Shown piece after piece: positions 47,709 through 55,777 of a DNA stretch of 64,000 bases. The DNA is from Caballeronia zhejiangensis (GTDB lineage Bacteria; Pseudomonadota; Gammaproteobacteria; Burkholderiales; Burkholderiaceae). Within the stretch, counting starts at the first letter, position 1, and each line of letters begins with the position of its first letter. The notes beneath the pieces were generated by a model. That model did no database searches. It had not been told where the DNA came from and saw only the letters and a list, made by a program, of their open reading frames with translations. The stretch covers positions 248,001-312,000 of the forward strand of contig NZ_JFHD01000002.1 of the NCBI RefSeq assembly GCF_000698575.1, given 5' to 3'. The position numbers and the translations under genes are program-made.

Positions 47709-49304
47709 ATGGCCGTTCATACAGCCGCGCATCATTCCAGCGGGCAGGTGCTGCCTTTTCGCGAATCCCTCATGGCGATGCTGGGCGTTTCGTTCGTCAC
47801 GATGCTCGTCGCGCTCGATCAGACTGTGGTCGGCACCGCGCTGCCGACGATCGTCGCGGAGCTTAAAGGCTTCGATCTCTACGCGTGGGTCGCCACGTCG
47901 TATCTTCTGACTTCCGTCATCACCGTGCCAATTTTCGGACGCCTCGGCGATTACTACGGCCGCAAGCCGTTCGTGATCGCGTCGATCGTCGTGTTCACCG
48001 TCGCCTCCGTGCTGTGCGGGCTCGCCAACCGCATGATGTTCCTCGTGCTCGCGCGCGGCTTGCAAGGCATCGGCGGCGGGATGCTCGTCGGCACGGCGTT
48101 CGCGTGCATCGCCGATCTTTTCCCCGATAACGTCGTGCGCCTGCGCTGGCAAGTGCTGATGAGTTCCGCGTTCGGCATCGCGAACGCGGTCGGGCCGTCG
48201 CTCGGCGGCTTCCTCACGCAGTATTACGGCTGGCGTTCGGTCTTCTACGTCAATCTGCCGGTGGGCATCGTGTCGCTCTTTTTCGTGTGGCGCTTCCTGC
48301 CGCATCTGCGGCACGTCGCGCATGAAGGCAAGATGCGCCTCGACTGGCCGGGCGCCGCGCTGATCGCGGTGGCGCTCGGCGCGCTGCAATTGTTCGTCGA
48401 AATGCTGCCGAAACACGGCTTCGGCGCGGAATCCGTCGCGCTGCTCGCGATGAGCGTCGCCGCCGGCTTCGCGCTGTGGAAGTGGGAAATGCGCTGCGAT
48501 TACGCGATCCTGCCCATCGACATGTTTCGCAACAAGGCGCTCGCCGCGCTCTTCACGCTCGCGATTCTCGGCGGTTTCACGATGTTCTCGCTGCTCTTCT
48601 ATGCGCCGCTGCTGTTCCAGGGCGGCTTCGGCATGTCGCCGAAGGACGCGGGCATGATGATTACGCCGCTCGTCGTGTTCATCACGATCGGCAGCATCGT
48701 GAACGGGCGCATCGTCACGCGCCTGAAGAACGCCAATCTGATGCTGTACGTCGGTTTCGCGCTGCTCGCGGTGTCGTGTCTCGGCACCGTCGTCGCGACG
48801 CACAACATGCCGCGTTCGCTGCTGCTCGTCATCATGCTGCTCGGCGGACTCGGCCTCGGCTTCGTCATGCCGAATCTCACCGTGTTCGCGCAACAGACCG
48901 CGGGCCGCGCGCATCTGGGCATCGCGACGGCGCTTTTGCAGTCGCTGCGCATGATCGGCGGGATGATCGGCACGGCGCTCACCGGCACGCTTGTCGCGCA
49001 TCTCTATGCGAGCGGCGTGAATCTCGCGCTGGAAAAAGATCACGCGATGCATTGGGCCGCTGATCTCTCCGATCCGCAAATCCTCATCAATCGCGAAGGT
49101 CAGGAGACGCTGCTTGCGCAACTGAGCGCGGCGGGGCATAACGGCGCGATGCTGCTCGAAGCCGCGCGCGAAGCGCTCGTCGCCGCGATCCACATTGGTC
49201 TCGCGCTCGCGGCGGTGATCGCGGTGGTGTCGTTGTGGCAGTCGCGCCGCGTTCCGCCGGTGCGACTGAAAGGGCCGCAAGAGCCGGTCATCCTCGCCGA
49301 ATGA
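47709..49304 (+). CDS. DHA2-family (14-TM) MFS drug exporter
   Basis: Encodes 531 residues with about 14 predicted membrane helices. The motif LDQTVVGTALPTIVAELKG (about 37-55) and motif A GRLGDYYGRKPFVIAS are typical of the EmrB/QacA (DHA2) exporters. No EmrA-like adaptor gene adjoins it. MarR, 12 nt downstream, probably represses the pair through the palindrome at 47680-47691. Substrate range is unknown. Confidence 0.9.
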   Translation: MAVHTAAHHSSGQVLPFRESLMAMLGVSFVTMLVALDQTVVGTALPTIVAELKGFDLYAWVATSYLLTSVITVPIFGRLGDYYGRKPFVIASIVVFTVASVLCGLANRMMFLVLARGLQGIGGGMLVGTAFACIADLFPDNVVRLRWQVLMSSAFGIANAVGPSLGGFLTQYYGWRSVFYVNLPVGIVSLFFVWRFLPHLRHVAHEGKMRLDWPGAALIAVALGALQLFVEMLPKHGFGAESVALLAMSVAAGFALWKWEMRCDYAILPIDMFRNKALAALFTLAILGGFTMFSLLFYAPLLFQGGFGMSPKDAGMMITPLVVFITIGSIVNGRIVTRLKNANLMLYVGFALLAVSCLGTVVATHNMPRSLLLVIMLLGGLGLGFVMPNLTVFAQQTAGRAHLGIATALLQSLRMIGGMIGTALTGTLVAHLYASGVNLALEKDHAMHWAADLSDPQILINREGQETLLAQLSAAGHNGAMLLEAAREALVAAIHIGLALAAVIAVVSLWQSRRVPPVRLKGPQEPVILAE

Positions 49305-49316
49305 TAGAGAAAGAGC

Positions 49317-49787
49317 ATGAATGAACAGGACCGTATCGCCGTGGTGCAGCAATTCGGGCGCACATATCGCGCGTTCATGTCGGCGTTCGAGACGGCCGTC
49401 GGCCAGCCGATGCCGCGCTGGCGCATTCTGCTCGCGTTGCACGAGCACGCGGGCGTGCTGTCGCAGAAGCGGCTCGTCGAGCATCTGAAAGTCGACCCGG
49501 GCGCGCTGACGCGTCAGCTAAAGACGCTGGAAGGACTCGGCTGGATCGTGCGCAGCGTCGATGCACGCGACAATCGCGTGTCGAATGTCGCGCTGACGGC
49601 GCAAGGACGCGCCATCGCGGAAGATGGTTTGCCGCGACGCAATGCGTTCCTTCACGACACGATGGCTTCGCTGCCCGACGAGGCCATCGAGGCCTTGTCG
49701 AGCGCGCTGCACATGTTCGAGGGACGCCTTCAGGAAGTGGCGGCCGCGAATGCCGCATCGGCGGCCGCGCTCGAAGAAAAGGCTTAG
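49317..49787 (+). CDS. MarR-family transcriptional regulator
   Basis: Encodes 156 residues. The winged-HTH core is LSQKRLVEHLKVDPGALTRQ followed by LKTLEGLGWIVRSVDARDNR, the latter containing the conserved DxR wing. It is 12 nt downstream of the DHA2 exporter, the typical arrangement for repressors that respond to the exported compound. Its TAG overlaps the stop of the convergent PLP-enzyme gene. Confidence 0.92.
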   Translation: MNEQDRIAVVQQFGRTYRAFMSAFETAVGQPMPRWRILLALHEHAGVLSQKRLVEHLKVDPGALTRQLKTLEGLGWIVRSVDARDNRVSNVALTAQGRAIAEDGLPRRNAFLHDTMASLPDEAIEALSSALHMFEGRLQEVAAANAASAAALEEKA

Positions 49788-51058
49788 AAGAACGTTTCGA
49801 TCACTTCGGTGACGCGATACTTCGGGTCGACGACCAGAATCTGACGCCACTTGTCGAACGTCAGGCACGGATGCGAGATATCGAACGCGATCATGTCGCC
49901 GACTTTCACGTCGTCGCCCGGCTTGATGCGCAAGTACGCGTGCTGATCCATCAGGCCGAAAATCTCCCAGCCTTCGTCGGGCGATACGTCACGCGGCGCT
50001 TCGTTGCCCGGACGATAATGCTTCGCCGGCTCCGGCATGCCCGCATCGAACGCGGAATCGCGCTTGCCCAGACCGATGATCGCGCGGTCCGGTTCCGGAA
50101 TCGACTGCACGTACGCCCATAGTTGCAGCGCCGGCTTCAGACCTTGGCCCGTCTTCTTCGCGATAGGATTGCGCGCGAAAATCTCGTTCTGCGCTTTCTT
50201 GTAGATGCCGACGTCGTGCGTCAGATAGCAGCCCGGCCGCAGCACGACCTCGATCGCATCGCTGTTGGCCTTCGCGAACTCGTCGGCGACGACGTCGTAC
50301 CACGCCGATCCCGCGCCCGACAGAATCGCCGGCTTGCGCGCGATCTTGCCTTCGCCGATCAGCTTGCGCGTGACATCGACCGCGCTCTTCAGAAACTCGC
50401 GCACCTTGGTTTCGTCCTGCAGCACGCCTTCATACAACTCGATGCCCGCGAGTTCGATCGTGCCGTTCCAGCGCGCGATCGCGGCGAGCACGGCATCGCG
50501 CTGCGCGTCATCGCGCACGCCGGTGCGTCCGCCCGGCACCCCGAGTTCGATCAGCACGTTCAGCTTCTTGCGCACCGAGCTGAAAAATTCGCCGAGCTGA
50601 TCGACGCCATCGGCTGAATCGACGAGACAGAAGAACTCGAAACTCGCGTCCGTGAGCAATTCGGCGATCATGCCCATGTTGCGTTTGCCGACGAGCTGAT
50701 TCGCCATCAGGACGCGATGCACGCCGCCGCGATACGCCGCGCGCACCTGATGCGCGGTCGCGAGCGTAATGCCCCACGCGCCGGTGTCGAGCTGACGGCG
50801 GAAAAGTTGCGGCGCCATCGTCGTCTTGCCGTGCGGCGCGAGCTTCACACCGTATTCGCCGACAAAATCCTGCATCCACTTCAGATTGTGTTCGATGCGA
50901 TCCGAATAGAGGACGGCGGCGGGCAGACTCACGTCCTCTTCGAGCAGATTCCATTGCAGGCGCGACGCGTCGTTCAATTGGATGCCCGTGCCGGGCACCA
51001 TTCCGAGGCCCTTGCCGAACGGGTCGATCGTCGCGTTCTGATAGTTTGTAACTTTCAT
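49784..51058 (-). CDS. D-serine/D-threonine dehydratase-like PLP enzyme (DSD1 family)
   Basis: Encodes 424 residues. The alanine-racemase-type N-terminal barrel carries the PLP lysine K78 in VKLAPHGKTTMAP. The D-serine-dehydratase-like C-terminal domain keeps the zinc ligands H and C in FDISHPCLTFDKWR. Members deaminate D-serine or D-threonine, or act as D-threonine aldolases; the exact substrate is uncertain. I chose the ATG at 51058 because GGAG lies 9 nt upstream; an ATG five codons earlier (51073) is possible. It diverges from an rpiR gene followed by a D-aminoacylase and a ridA gene, which strongly suggests D-amino-acid catabolism. Confidence 0.85.
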   Translation of the reverse strand: MKVTNYQNATIDPFGKGLGMVPGTGIQLNDASRLQWNLLEEDVSLPAAVLYSDRIEHNLKWMQDFVGEYGVKLAPHGKTTMAPQLFRRQLDTGAWGITLATAHQVRAAYRGGVHRVLMANQLVGKRNMGMIAELLTDASFEFFCLVDSADGVDQLGEFFSSVRKKLNVLIELGVPGGRTGVRDDAQRDAVLAAIARWNGTIELAGIELYEGVLQDETKVREFLKSAVDVTRKLIGEGKIARKPAILSGAGSAWYDVVADEFAKANSDAIEVVLRPGCYLTHDVGIYKKAQNEIFARNPIAKKTGQGLKPALQLWAYVQSIPEPDRAIIGLGKRDSAFDAGMPEPAKHYRPGNEAPRDVSPDEGWEIFGLMDQHAYLRIKPGDDVKVGDMIAFDISHPCLTFDKWRQILVVDPKYRVTEVIETFF

Positions 51059-51160
51059 GTGCTGCCACTCCATCGTCCGTTTAAATAAACCCCGCGCGCA
51101 GTGCGATGTGCGTCAAGGTTGACGGTGCCATGTTAACCAAAGTAGCATCCGGGAAGGAAA

Positions 51161-51175
51161 TGTTATTTAGTAACA
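51161..51175. promoter_or_regulatory. 15-bp palindromic operator candidate for the RpiR regulator
   Basis: TGTTA (51161-51165) and TAACA (51171-51175) flank TTTAG, giving a 15-bp site 17 nt upstream of the rpiR ATG and about 100 nt upstream of the divergent PLP-enzyme gene. The TGT-N9-ACA form resembles sites of RpiR-family proteins such as HexR. It could control both transcripts. Confidence 0.5.
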
Positions 51176-51192
51176 CGGGCTCATCGTAAACC

Positions 51193-52080
51193 ATGAACGG
51201 CCACGCCGACACGCTCAGTTTCGACATCGTCGCACGCATCGCGGAGCGGGCGCCCGAGTTGCGCGGGGCCGAGCGCAAGGTAGCCGCGCTGATTCTCGAC
51301 GACATCGTGAGCGCGTCGCGCGCGAGCATCGGCGCGCTGGCGGACAAGGCCGAGGTCAGCGTCGCGACGGTGACGCGTTTCGCGAAAGCCGTCGGTTGCG
51401 AGGACGTGCGCGAACTGAAGCTGCGGCTCGCGCAGGCGGCGGGCGTCGGACAGCGTTTCTTCCGGCGCGACGCGGACGCCGTGCCCGATTCGCTCGCCGC
51501 GCGCATCTTCGAGGAAGTGCAGGCGACGCTCGCGCAGAATCAGGGCGCGCTCGCCGCCGCGCCGATCGCCGAAGCCGCGGATGCGCTCGCGGCCGCGTCG
51601 ATGATCTACGTGTTCGGCATGGGCGGCGGCTCCACGGCGCTCGCCGACGAAATGCGCTTTCGCCTCGTGCGGCTCGGGCGGCCGGTCGCGTCGTATCAGG
51701 ACGGGCTGTTGCAGCGCATGGTGGCGTCGACGTTATCGAAGGAACATGTGGTCGTCGCGCTTTCGGTGACGGGGCAGACGCCCGAGATCGTCGAAAGCTG
51801 CGCGCTGGCGAGGCAGTACGGCGCGCGCGTGATCGCGCTGACCGCGCCCGCATCGCCGCTCGGCGCGCTCGCGGACTGGCTGATTCCGGTCATCGCGATC
51901 GAAACGGATTTCATCTACAAGCCCTCGTCGTCGCGTTACGCGATGATGATGGCGCTCGATTTGCTCGTCACCGAACTGGCCGTCAAGCAGGCCGATCACA
52001 GCCGCGAACTGTTGCGCCGCATGAAGCACGCGCTCGATTCGCATCGCGGCGGCGGCGAGCGTCAACCCTTGGGAGACTGA
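51193..52080 (+). CDS. MurR/RpiR-family transcriptional regulator
   Basis: Encodes 295 residues. The N-terminal HTH_6 domain (about 12-85) has RKVAALILDDIVSASRASIG and LADKAEVSVATVTRFAKAVG. The C-terminal SIS domain (about 125-265) has MIYVFGMGGGSTALADEM and VVALSVTGQTPEIVE. RpiR SIS domains usually bind phosphosugars, but members in catabolic operons can sense other effectors. The D-aminoacylase starts 2 nt after its stop, so it probably regulates that operon and the divergent PLP enzyme. Confidence 0.9.
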   Translation: MNGHADTLSFDIVARIAERAPELRGAERKVAALILDDIVSASRASIGALADKAEVSVATVTRFAKAVGCEDVRELKLRLAQAAGVGQRFFRRDADAVPDSLAARIFEEVQATLAQNQGALAAAPIAEAADALAAASMIYVFGMGGGSTALADEMRFRLVRLGRPVASYQDGLLQRMVASTLSKEHVVVALSVTGQTPEIVESCALARQYGARVIALTAPASPLGALADWLIPVIAIETDFIYKPSSSRYAMMMALDLLVTELAVKQADHSRELLRRMKHALDSHRGGGERQPLGD

Positions 52081-52082
52081 TC

Positions 52083-53567
52083 ATGGAATCGTTGAAGGCC
52101 GACACGCTGATCGTCGGCGCGCGCGTGATCGACGGCACGGGCGCGCCCGCCGTCGAACGCGATGTCGCCGTGCGCGACGGACGCATCGTTGCGATCGAGG
52201 CGCCGGGCGGTCTCGCGGACTGGACCGCCGACGACGTGTTCGACGCGCAAGGCAAAGTGCTCGCGCCCGGTTTCATCGACGTCCACACGCACGACGACAC
52301 GCACGTGATCCGCTCGCCGCAGATGATGCCGAAGATCACGCAGGGCGTGACGACGGTGATCGTCGGCAATTGCGGGATCAGCGCGTCGCCGGTGACGCTG
52401 AAGGGCGATCCGCCCGATCCGATGAACCTGCTCGGTGACGCCGCCGCGTTCGCGTACCCGACTTTCGCGTCTTACGTCGATGCCGTGAATGCCGCGCGCC
52501 CGACGGTGAATGTCGGCGCGCTCATCGGCCATACGGCGCTGCGCAACAATCATATGGACCGGCTGGATCGCGGCGCGTCCGCCGATGAAGTCGCCGCGAT
52601 GCGCGCGCAGCTCGAAGAAGCGCTGGGTAACGGCGCGCTCGGATTGTCGAGCGGATTGGCGTATGGCTCGGCGTTCAGCGCGCCGCCCGAGGAAGTGCAG
52701 GCGCTCGCCGAGCCGCTCGCGAAAGCGGGCGCGCTCTACACGACGCACATGCGAACCGAGTTCGACGCCATTCTCGACGCGATGGACGAGGCGTATCGCG
52801 TCGGGCGTCATGCACGCGTGCCGGTGGTGATTTCGCATCTGAAGTGCGCGGGGCCGTCGAACTGGGGACGCAGCGCGGAAGTGCTCAAGTCGATCGAAGC
52901 GACGCGCGACGGGCAGCCGGTCGGATGCGATTGTTATCCGTATAACCGCAGTTCATCGACGCTGGACTTGAAGCAGGTGACGGGCGATATCGACATCACG
53001 ATCACCTGGTCGACGCCGCATCCGGAGATGGCCGGCAAGCTGATCCGCGAAGTCGCCGACGAATGGAAGGTGACGCAGCAGGAAGCGGCGAAGCGCTTGC
53101 AGCCGGCGGGCGCGGTGTATCACAACATGTCGGAAGACGACGTGCGGCGCATTCTTTCGCATCCCGCGACGATGGTCGGTTCGGACGGCTTGCCGAACGA
53201 TCCGCTGCCGCATCCGCGTTTGTGGGGCGCGTTTCCGCGCGTGCTCGGCCACTATGCGCGCGACGAAGGCGTGCTGACGCTAGAAGAAGCCGTGCGCAAG
53301 ATGACGAGCCTGTCGGCGCGGCGTTTCAGCATCGCGGAGCGCGGCGAAGTGAAGGTCGGCTATCACGCGGATCTGGTCGTGTTCGATCCGGAGCGCGTGA
53401 TCGATTCGGCGACGTTCGCGAATCCGCAGCAGGCGGCGGACGGCATCGACGCGGTGTGGGTGAATGGCGTTTTGACGTATCGCGAGCAGGCCGTGACCGG
53501 CGCGCGAGCGGGACGTTTCGTGGCGCGCGGTTCGGCATCCAAGCTGGATGCGGCCGGCGCGTTTTGA
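52083..53567 (+). CDS. N-acyl-D-amino-acid deacylase (D-aminoacylase)
   Basis: Encodes 494 residues of the amidohydrolase superfamily, releasing D-amino acids from N-acyl derivatives. Metal-site features are H68 and H70 in FIDVHTHDDTH, C97 in VGNCGIS (the bridging cysteine of D-aminoacylases), H in VISHLKCAG and D in MVGSDGLPNDPLPHPR. GGGAGA precedes the ATG at 52083; an in-frame region upstream overlaps rpiR and is rejected. Together with ridA and the DSD1-type enzyme it forms a pathway from N-acyl-D-amino acids to 2-oxo acids. Confidence 0.9.
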   Translation: MESLKADTLIVGARVIDGTGAPAVERDVAVRDGRIVAIEAPGGLADWTADDVFDAQGKVLAPGFIDVHTHDDTHVIRSPQMMPKITQGVTTVIVGNCGISASPVTLKGDPPDPMNLLGDAAAFAYPTFASYVDAVNAARPTVNVGALIGHTALRNNHMDRLDRGASADEVAAMRAQLEEALGNGALGLSSGLAYGSAFSAPPEEVQALAEPLAKAGALYTTHMRTEFDAILDAMDEAYRVGRHARVPVVISHLKCAGPSNWGRSAEVLKSIEATRDGQPVGCDCYPYNRSSSTLDLKQVTGDIDITITWSTPHPEMAGKLIREVADEWKVTQQEAAKRLQPAGAVYHNMSEDDVRRILSHPATMVGSDGLPNDPLPHPRLWGAFPRVLGHYARDEGVLTLEEAVRKMTSLSARRFSIAERGEVKVGYHADLVVFDPERVIDSATFANPQQAADGIDAVWVNGVLTYREQAVTGARAGRFVARGSASKLDAAGAF

Positions 53568-53601
53568 GCACTGGTTCGAGTCAGGAAAAGGAGTCTGAAA
53601 G

Positions 53602-53982
53602 ATGAAGCGTTATGGCGTGGAAGGTGGCAAGGGACAAGGCGGCGCGCATATGCCGTTCGCACGCGCGGTCGAGGCCGATGGCTGGCTGTTCGTGTCGGGC
53701 CAGACGCCGATGGAAGATGGCGAAGTGATCAACGGCGGCATCGTCGAGCAATCGCACAAGGCGATTCAGAACGTCATCGCGATTCTGAAGGAGGCGGGTT
53801 ACGGCACCGAGCACGTCGTGCGCTGCGGCGTGTGGCTGGACGATCCGCGCGATTTCGCGTCGTTCAACAAGGTGTTCAAGGAGTACTTCGGCGCGAATCC
53901 GCCGGCGCGGGCTTGCGTGGTGTCGTCGATGGTGATCGACTGCAAGGTCGAGGTGGATTGCGTGGCTTATAAGAAGGCGTAA
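53602..53982 (+). CDS. RidA-family enamine/imine deaminase
   Basis: Encodes 126 residues of the YjgF/YER057c/UK114 fold. RidA hydrolyses reactive 2-aminoacrylate and related imines released by PLP dehydratases. GWLFVSGQTPMEDGEV and the catalytic-arginine region NPPARACVVSSMVIDCKVEV are visible. AAGGAG precedes the ATG. Its place beside a D-amino-acid deacylase and near a D-serine dehydratase-like enzyme fits a role in clearing the enamine product. Not every member has deaminase activity. Confidence 0.88.
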   Translation: MKRYGVEGGKGQGGAHMPFARAVEADGWLFVSGQTPMEDGEVINGGIVEQSHKAIQNVIAILKEAGYGTEHVVRCGVWLDDPRDFASFNKVFKEYFGANPPARACVVSSMVIDCKVEVDCVAYKKA

Positions 53983-53999
53983 GAAGGCGAACATGCGAT

Positions 54000-54031
54000 C
54001 GCGGCTCTGATTCCTGTGAAGCAGAGCCGCG
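54000..54031. terminator. bidirectional hairpin between ridA and queF
   Basis: Perfect 10-bp stem CGCGGCTCTG (54000-54009) and CAGAGCCGCG (54022-54031) with a 12-nt loop in the 56-bp gap between convergent genes. T-runs are weak on both sides (TCGTTATT on the plus strand), so it is probably a shared terminator of moderate strength. Confidence 0.65.
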
Positions 54032-54038
54032 TCGTTAT

Positions 54039-54863
54039 TCACTGCCGCGCCAGCCGCGCATTATCCGGCATCGGCAAGTTGAAATTCGTTCTGAACGGAT
54101 TGATATCCAGCCCGCCGCGCCTCGTATAACGCGCATACACCGCGAGCCGTTCCGTTTTGCACTCCCGCATGATGTCCATGAAGATGCGCTCGACGCATTG
54201 CTCATGAAACCCCGTATGTTCGCGGTAAGACACGATATACCGCAGCAATCCCGCGTGATCGATCTGCCCGCCGTAATAGCGGATCTGCACGCTGCCCCAG
54301 TCCGGCTGTCCCGTAACCGGGCAATTCGATTTCAACAGGTTCGAAAACAACGTCTCGTCGACGGGCGCTTCATCGTGCGCGGCCTTCAATAACGAAGGAT
54401 CCGGCGAGAAAACATCGCAATCGAGATCGAGCCGGTCGAGCGACAAACCATCGAACTCTTCCATCGTGAGCTTGCCGAAATCGGCCGGCGCGGCGAGTTG
54501 CACCGAAACGGTCGCGCCGCAGACGGCGGACACATCGCGCTTGATTGCCGCGCGCACGTCGTCGATCGAATCGAATTGCGTCTGCGCGAACGAGCCGAGA
54601 TACAGCTTGAACGACTTCGATTCCACGATGTTCGGCGAATCCGCCGGCACGAAGAACGTCGCGACCGCGATCTGCGGCTTGCCGCGCTTGTTCAGCCACG
54701 ACAGCTCATACGCGTTCCAGATATCCGTGCCGAAGAACGGCAGACGCGCGGGCACGGCGATCGCATCGCGCGCGCGCTTGCGGTCGATCGGAAACAGCAG
54801 CGACGCATCGTACTGTTCGGTGTAATGGACGGGCTTGCCGAGCGGAGATTGATCGGGTGTCAT
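54039..54863 (-). CDS. queF: NADPH-dependent 7-cyano-7-deazaguanine reductase QueF
   Basis: Encodes 274 residues, the long (YqcD/E. coli-like) form. QueF reduces preQ0 to preQ1 in queuosine synthesis, a nitrile-to-amine reaction. The QueF motif [17 protein letters not shown] (81-97), the thioimide-forming C181 in [17 protein letters not shown] and [12 protein letters not shown] are intact. I chose the ATG at 54863, which overlaps the 5'-nucleotidase stop as ATGA. Other queuosine genes are not in this window. Confidence 0.95.
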   Translation of the reverse strand: MTPDQSPLGKPVHYTEQYDASLLFPIDRKRARDAIAVPARLPFFGTDIWNAYELSWLNKRGKPQIAVATFFVPADSPNIVESKSFKLYLGSFAQTQFDSIDDVRAAIKRDVSAVCGATVSVQLAAPADFGKLTMEEFDGLSLDRLDLDCDVFSPDPSLLKAAHDEAPVDETLFSNLLKSNCPVTGQPDWGSVQIRYYGGQIDHAGLLRYIVSYREHTGFHEQCVERIFMDIMRECKTERLAVYARYTRRGGLDINPFRTNFNLPMPDNARLARQ

Positions 54864-55771
54864 GATGCGTTCGCTATGCCGCTGAGAACGTGCCCCGTCG
54901 CGGTGACGACGCGAGCCGATTCGCAGTGGCGAATTTGATCGTCGAAGAAAAAGTCGGGCTCGAATTCGCGCAGGAATTCTCCCTTGTCGAGTCCGCCGAG
55001 AAACATCGCTTCGTCGATTTCGATGTTCCACGCCATCAGCGTGCGGATCGCGCGCTCGTGCGCCGGCGCGGACCGCGCGGTGACGAGCGCCGTGCGGATG
55101 TGCATCGGCTGATCGTCGTGATCGTCGGCGATGCGCTGCAATTTGTTGAGCGCGGCGAGCAGCGGCTTAAGCGGACCGTCCGGCAGCGGCGACTCGCGTT
55201 TGTCCAATTCATGCCCGACGAACGCATGCAAACCATCGCTTTGAAACACGCGCTCGGCTTCGTCGGAAAAGAGCACGGCGTCGCCATCGAACGCGATGCG
55301 GATTTCGTCCGCGTAACGGCTCGCGGCGCGCGGCGTTTCCGGCAGCACGCGCGCGGCGGGAAAACCGGCGGCGAGCGCGTCGCGCACATCGTCCGGATTC
55401 GCCGATAGAAACAGCGACGCCCGCAAGGGTTTCAGATACGCAAACGGCGAACGGCCGCGCGTGAACACGCCGCGCTCGATCGCAAGTCCGTGTTCGCGGC
55501 ACGAATGAAACGCGCGCAGCCCGCTGATCGGATCGCTGCGCGACAGGATCACCACTTCGACGCGCTGTTCATCCGCGTTCAGCGCGAGCAGCTTGCGGAT
55601 CAGCCCGAACGCGACGCCGGGTTTCGCGGGCGTGTCGAGCCGCGAGCGTTGCAGCGCTTCGTATTGCGCGAGATCGCCGGTCTCGAAGACGCGGTTCTCT
55701 TCCTCGAAATCGAACAGCGCGCGCGACGAAATCGCGACGACGAGCTTGTCTTCGAGCGTGAACTTCGGCAT
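54860..55771 (-). CDS. 5'-nucleotidase (cN-I-like family)
   Basis: Encodes 303 residues matching the bacterial family related to cytosolic 5'-nucleotidase I, a HAD-type phosphatase of nucleoside monophosphates. Segments [33 protein letters not shown] and [14 protein letters not shown] are characteristic; [17 protein letters not shown] carries the conserved acidic pair. It starts 6 nt after ilvA and overlaps queF, forming ilvA-nucleotidase-queF. A direct metabolic link between the three is not obvious. Confidence 0.82.
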   Translation of the reverse strand: MPKFTLEDKLVVAISSRALFDFEEENRVFETGDLAQYEALQRSRLDTPAKPGVAFGLIRKLLALNADEQRVEVVILSRSDPISGLRAFHSCREHGLAIERGVFTRGRSPFAYLKPLRASLFLSANPDDVRDALAAGFPAARVLPETPRAASRYADEIRIAFDGDAVLFSDEAERVFQSDGLHAFVGHELDKRESPLPDGPLKPLLAALNKLQRIADDHDDQPMHIRTALVTARSAPAHERAIRTLMAWNIEIDEAMFLGGLDKGEFLREFEPDFFFDDQIRHCESARVVTATGHVLSGIANAS

Positions 55772-55777
55772 TTCGAT

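Noticed and set aside
47688..49484. 598-codon open frame antisense to the DHA2 exporter
   Set aside because: It is His/Arg/Glu-rich low-complexity sequence, with no family features, opposite a complete 14-TM transporter.
51396..52082. N-terminal extension of the D-aminoacylase frame over rpiR
   Set aside because: The frame is open by chance through rpiR; the ATG at 52083 has GGGAGA and starts the amidohydrolase fold correctly.
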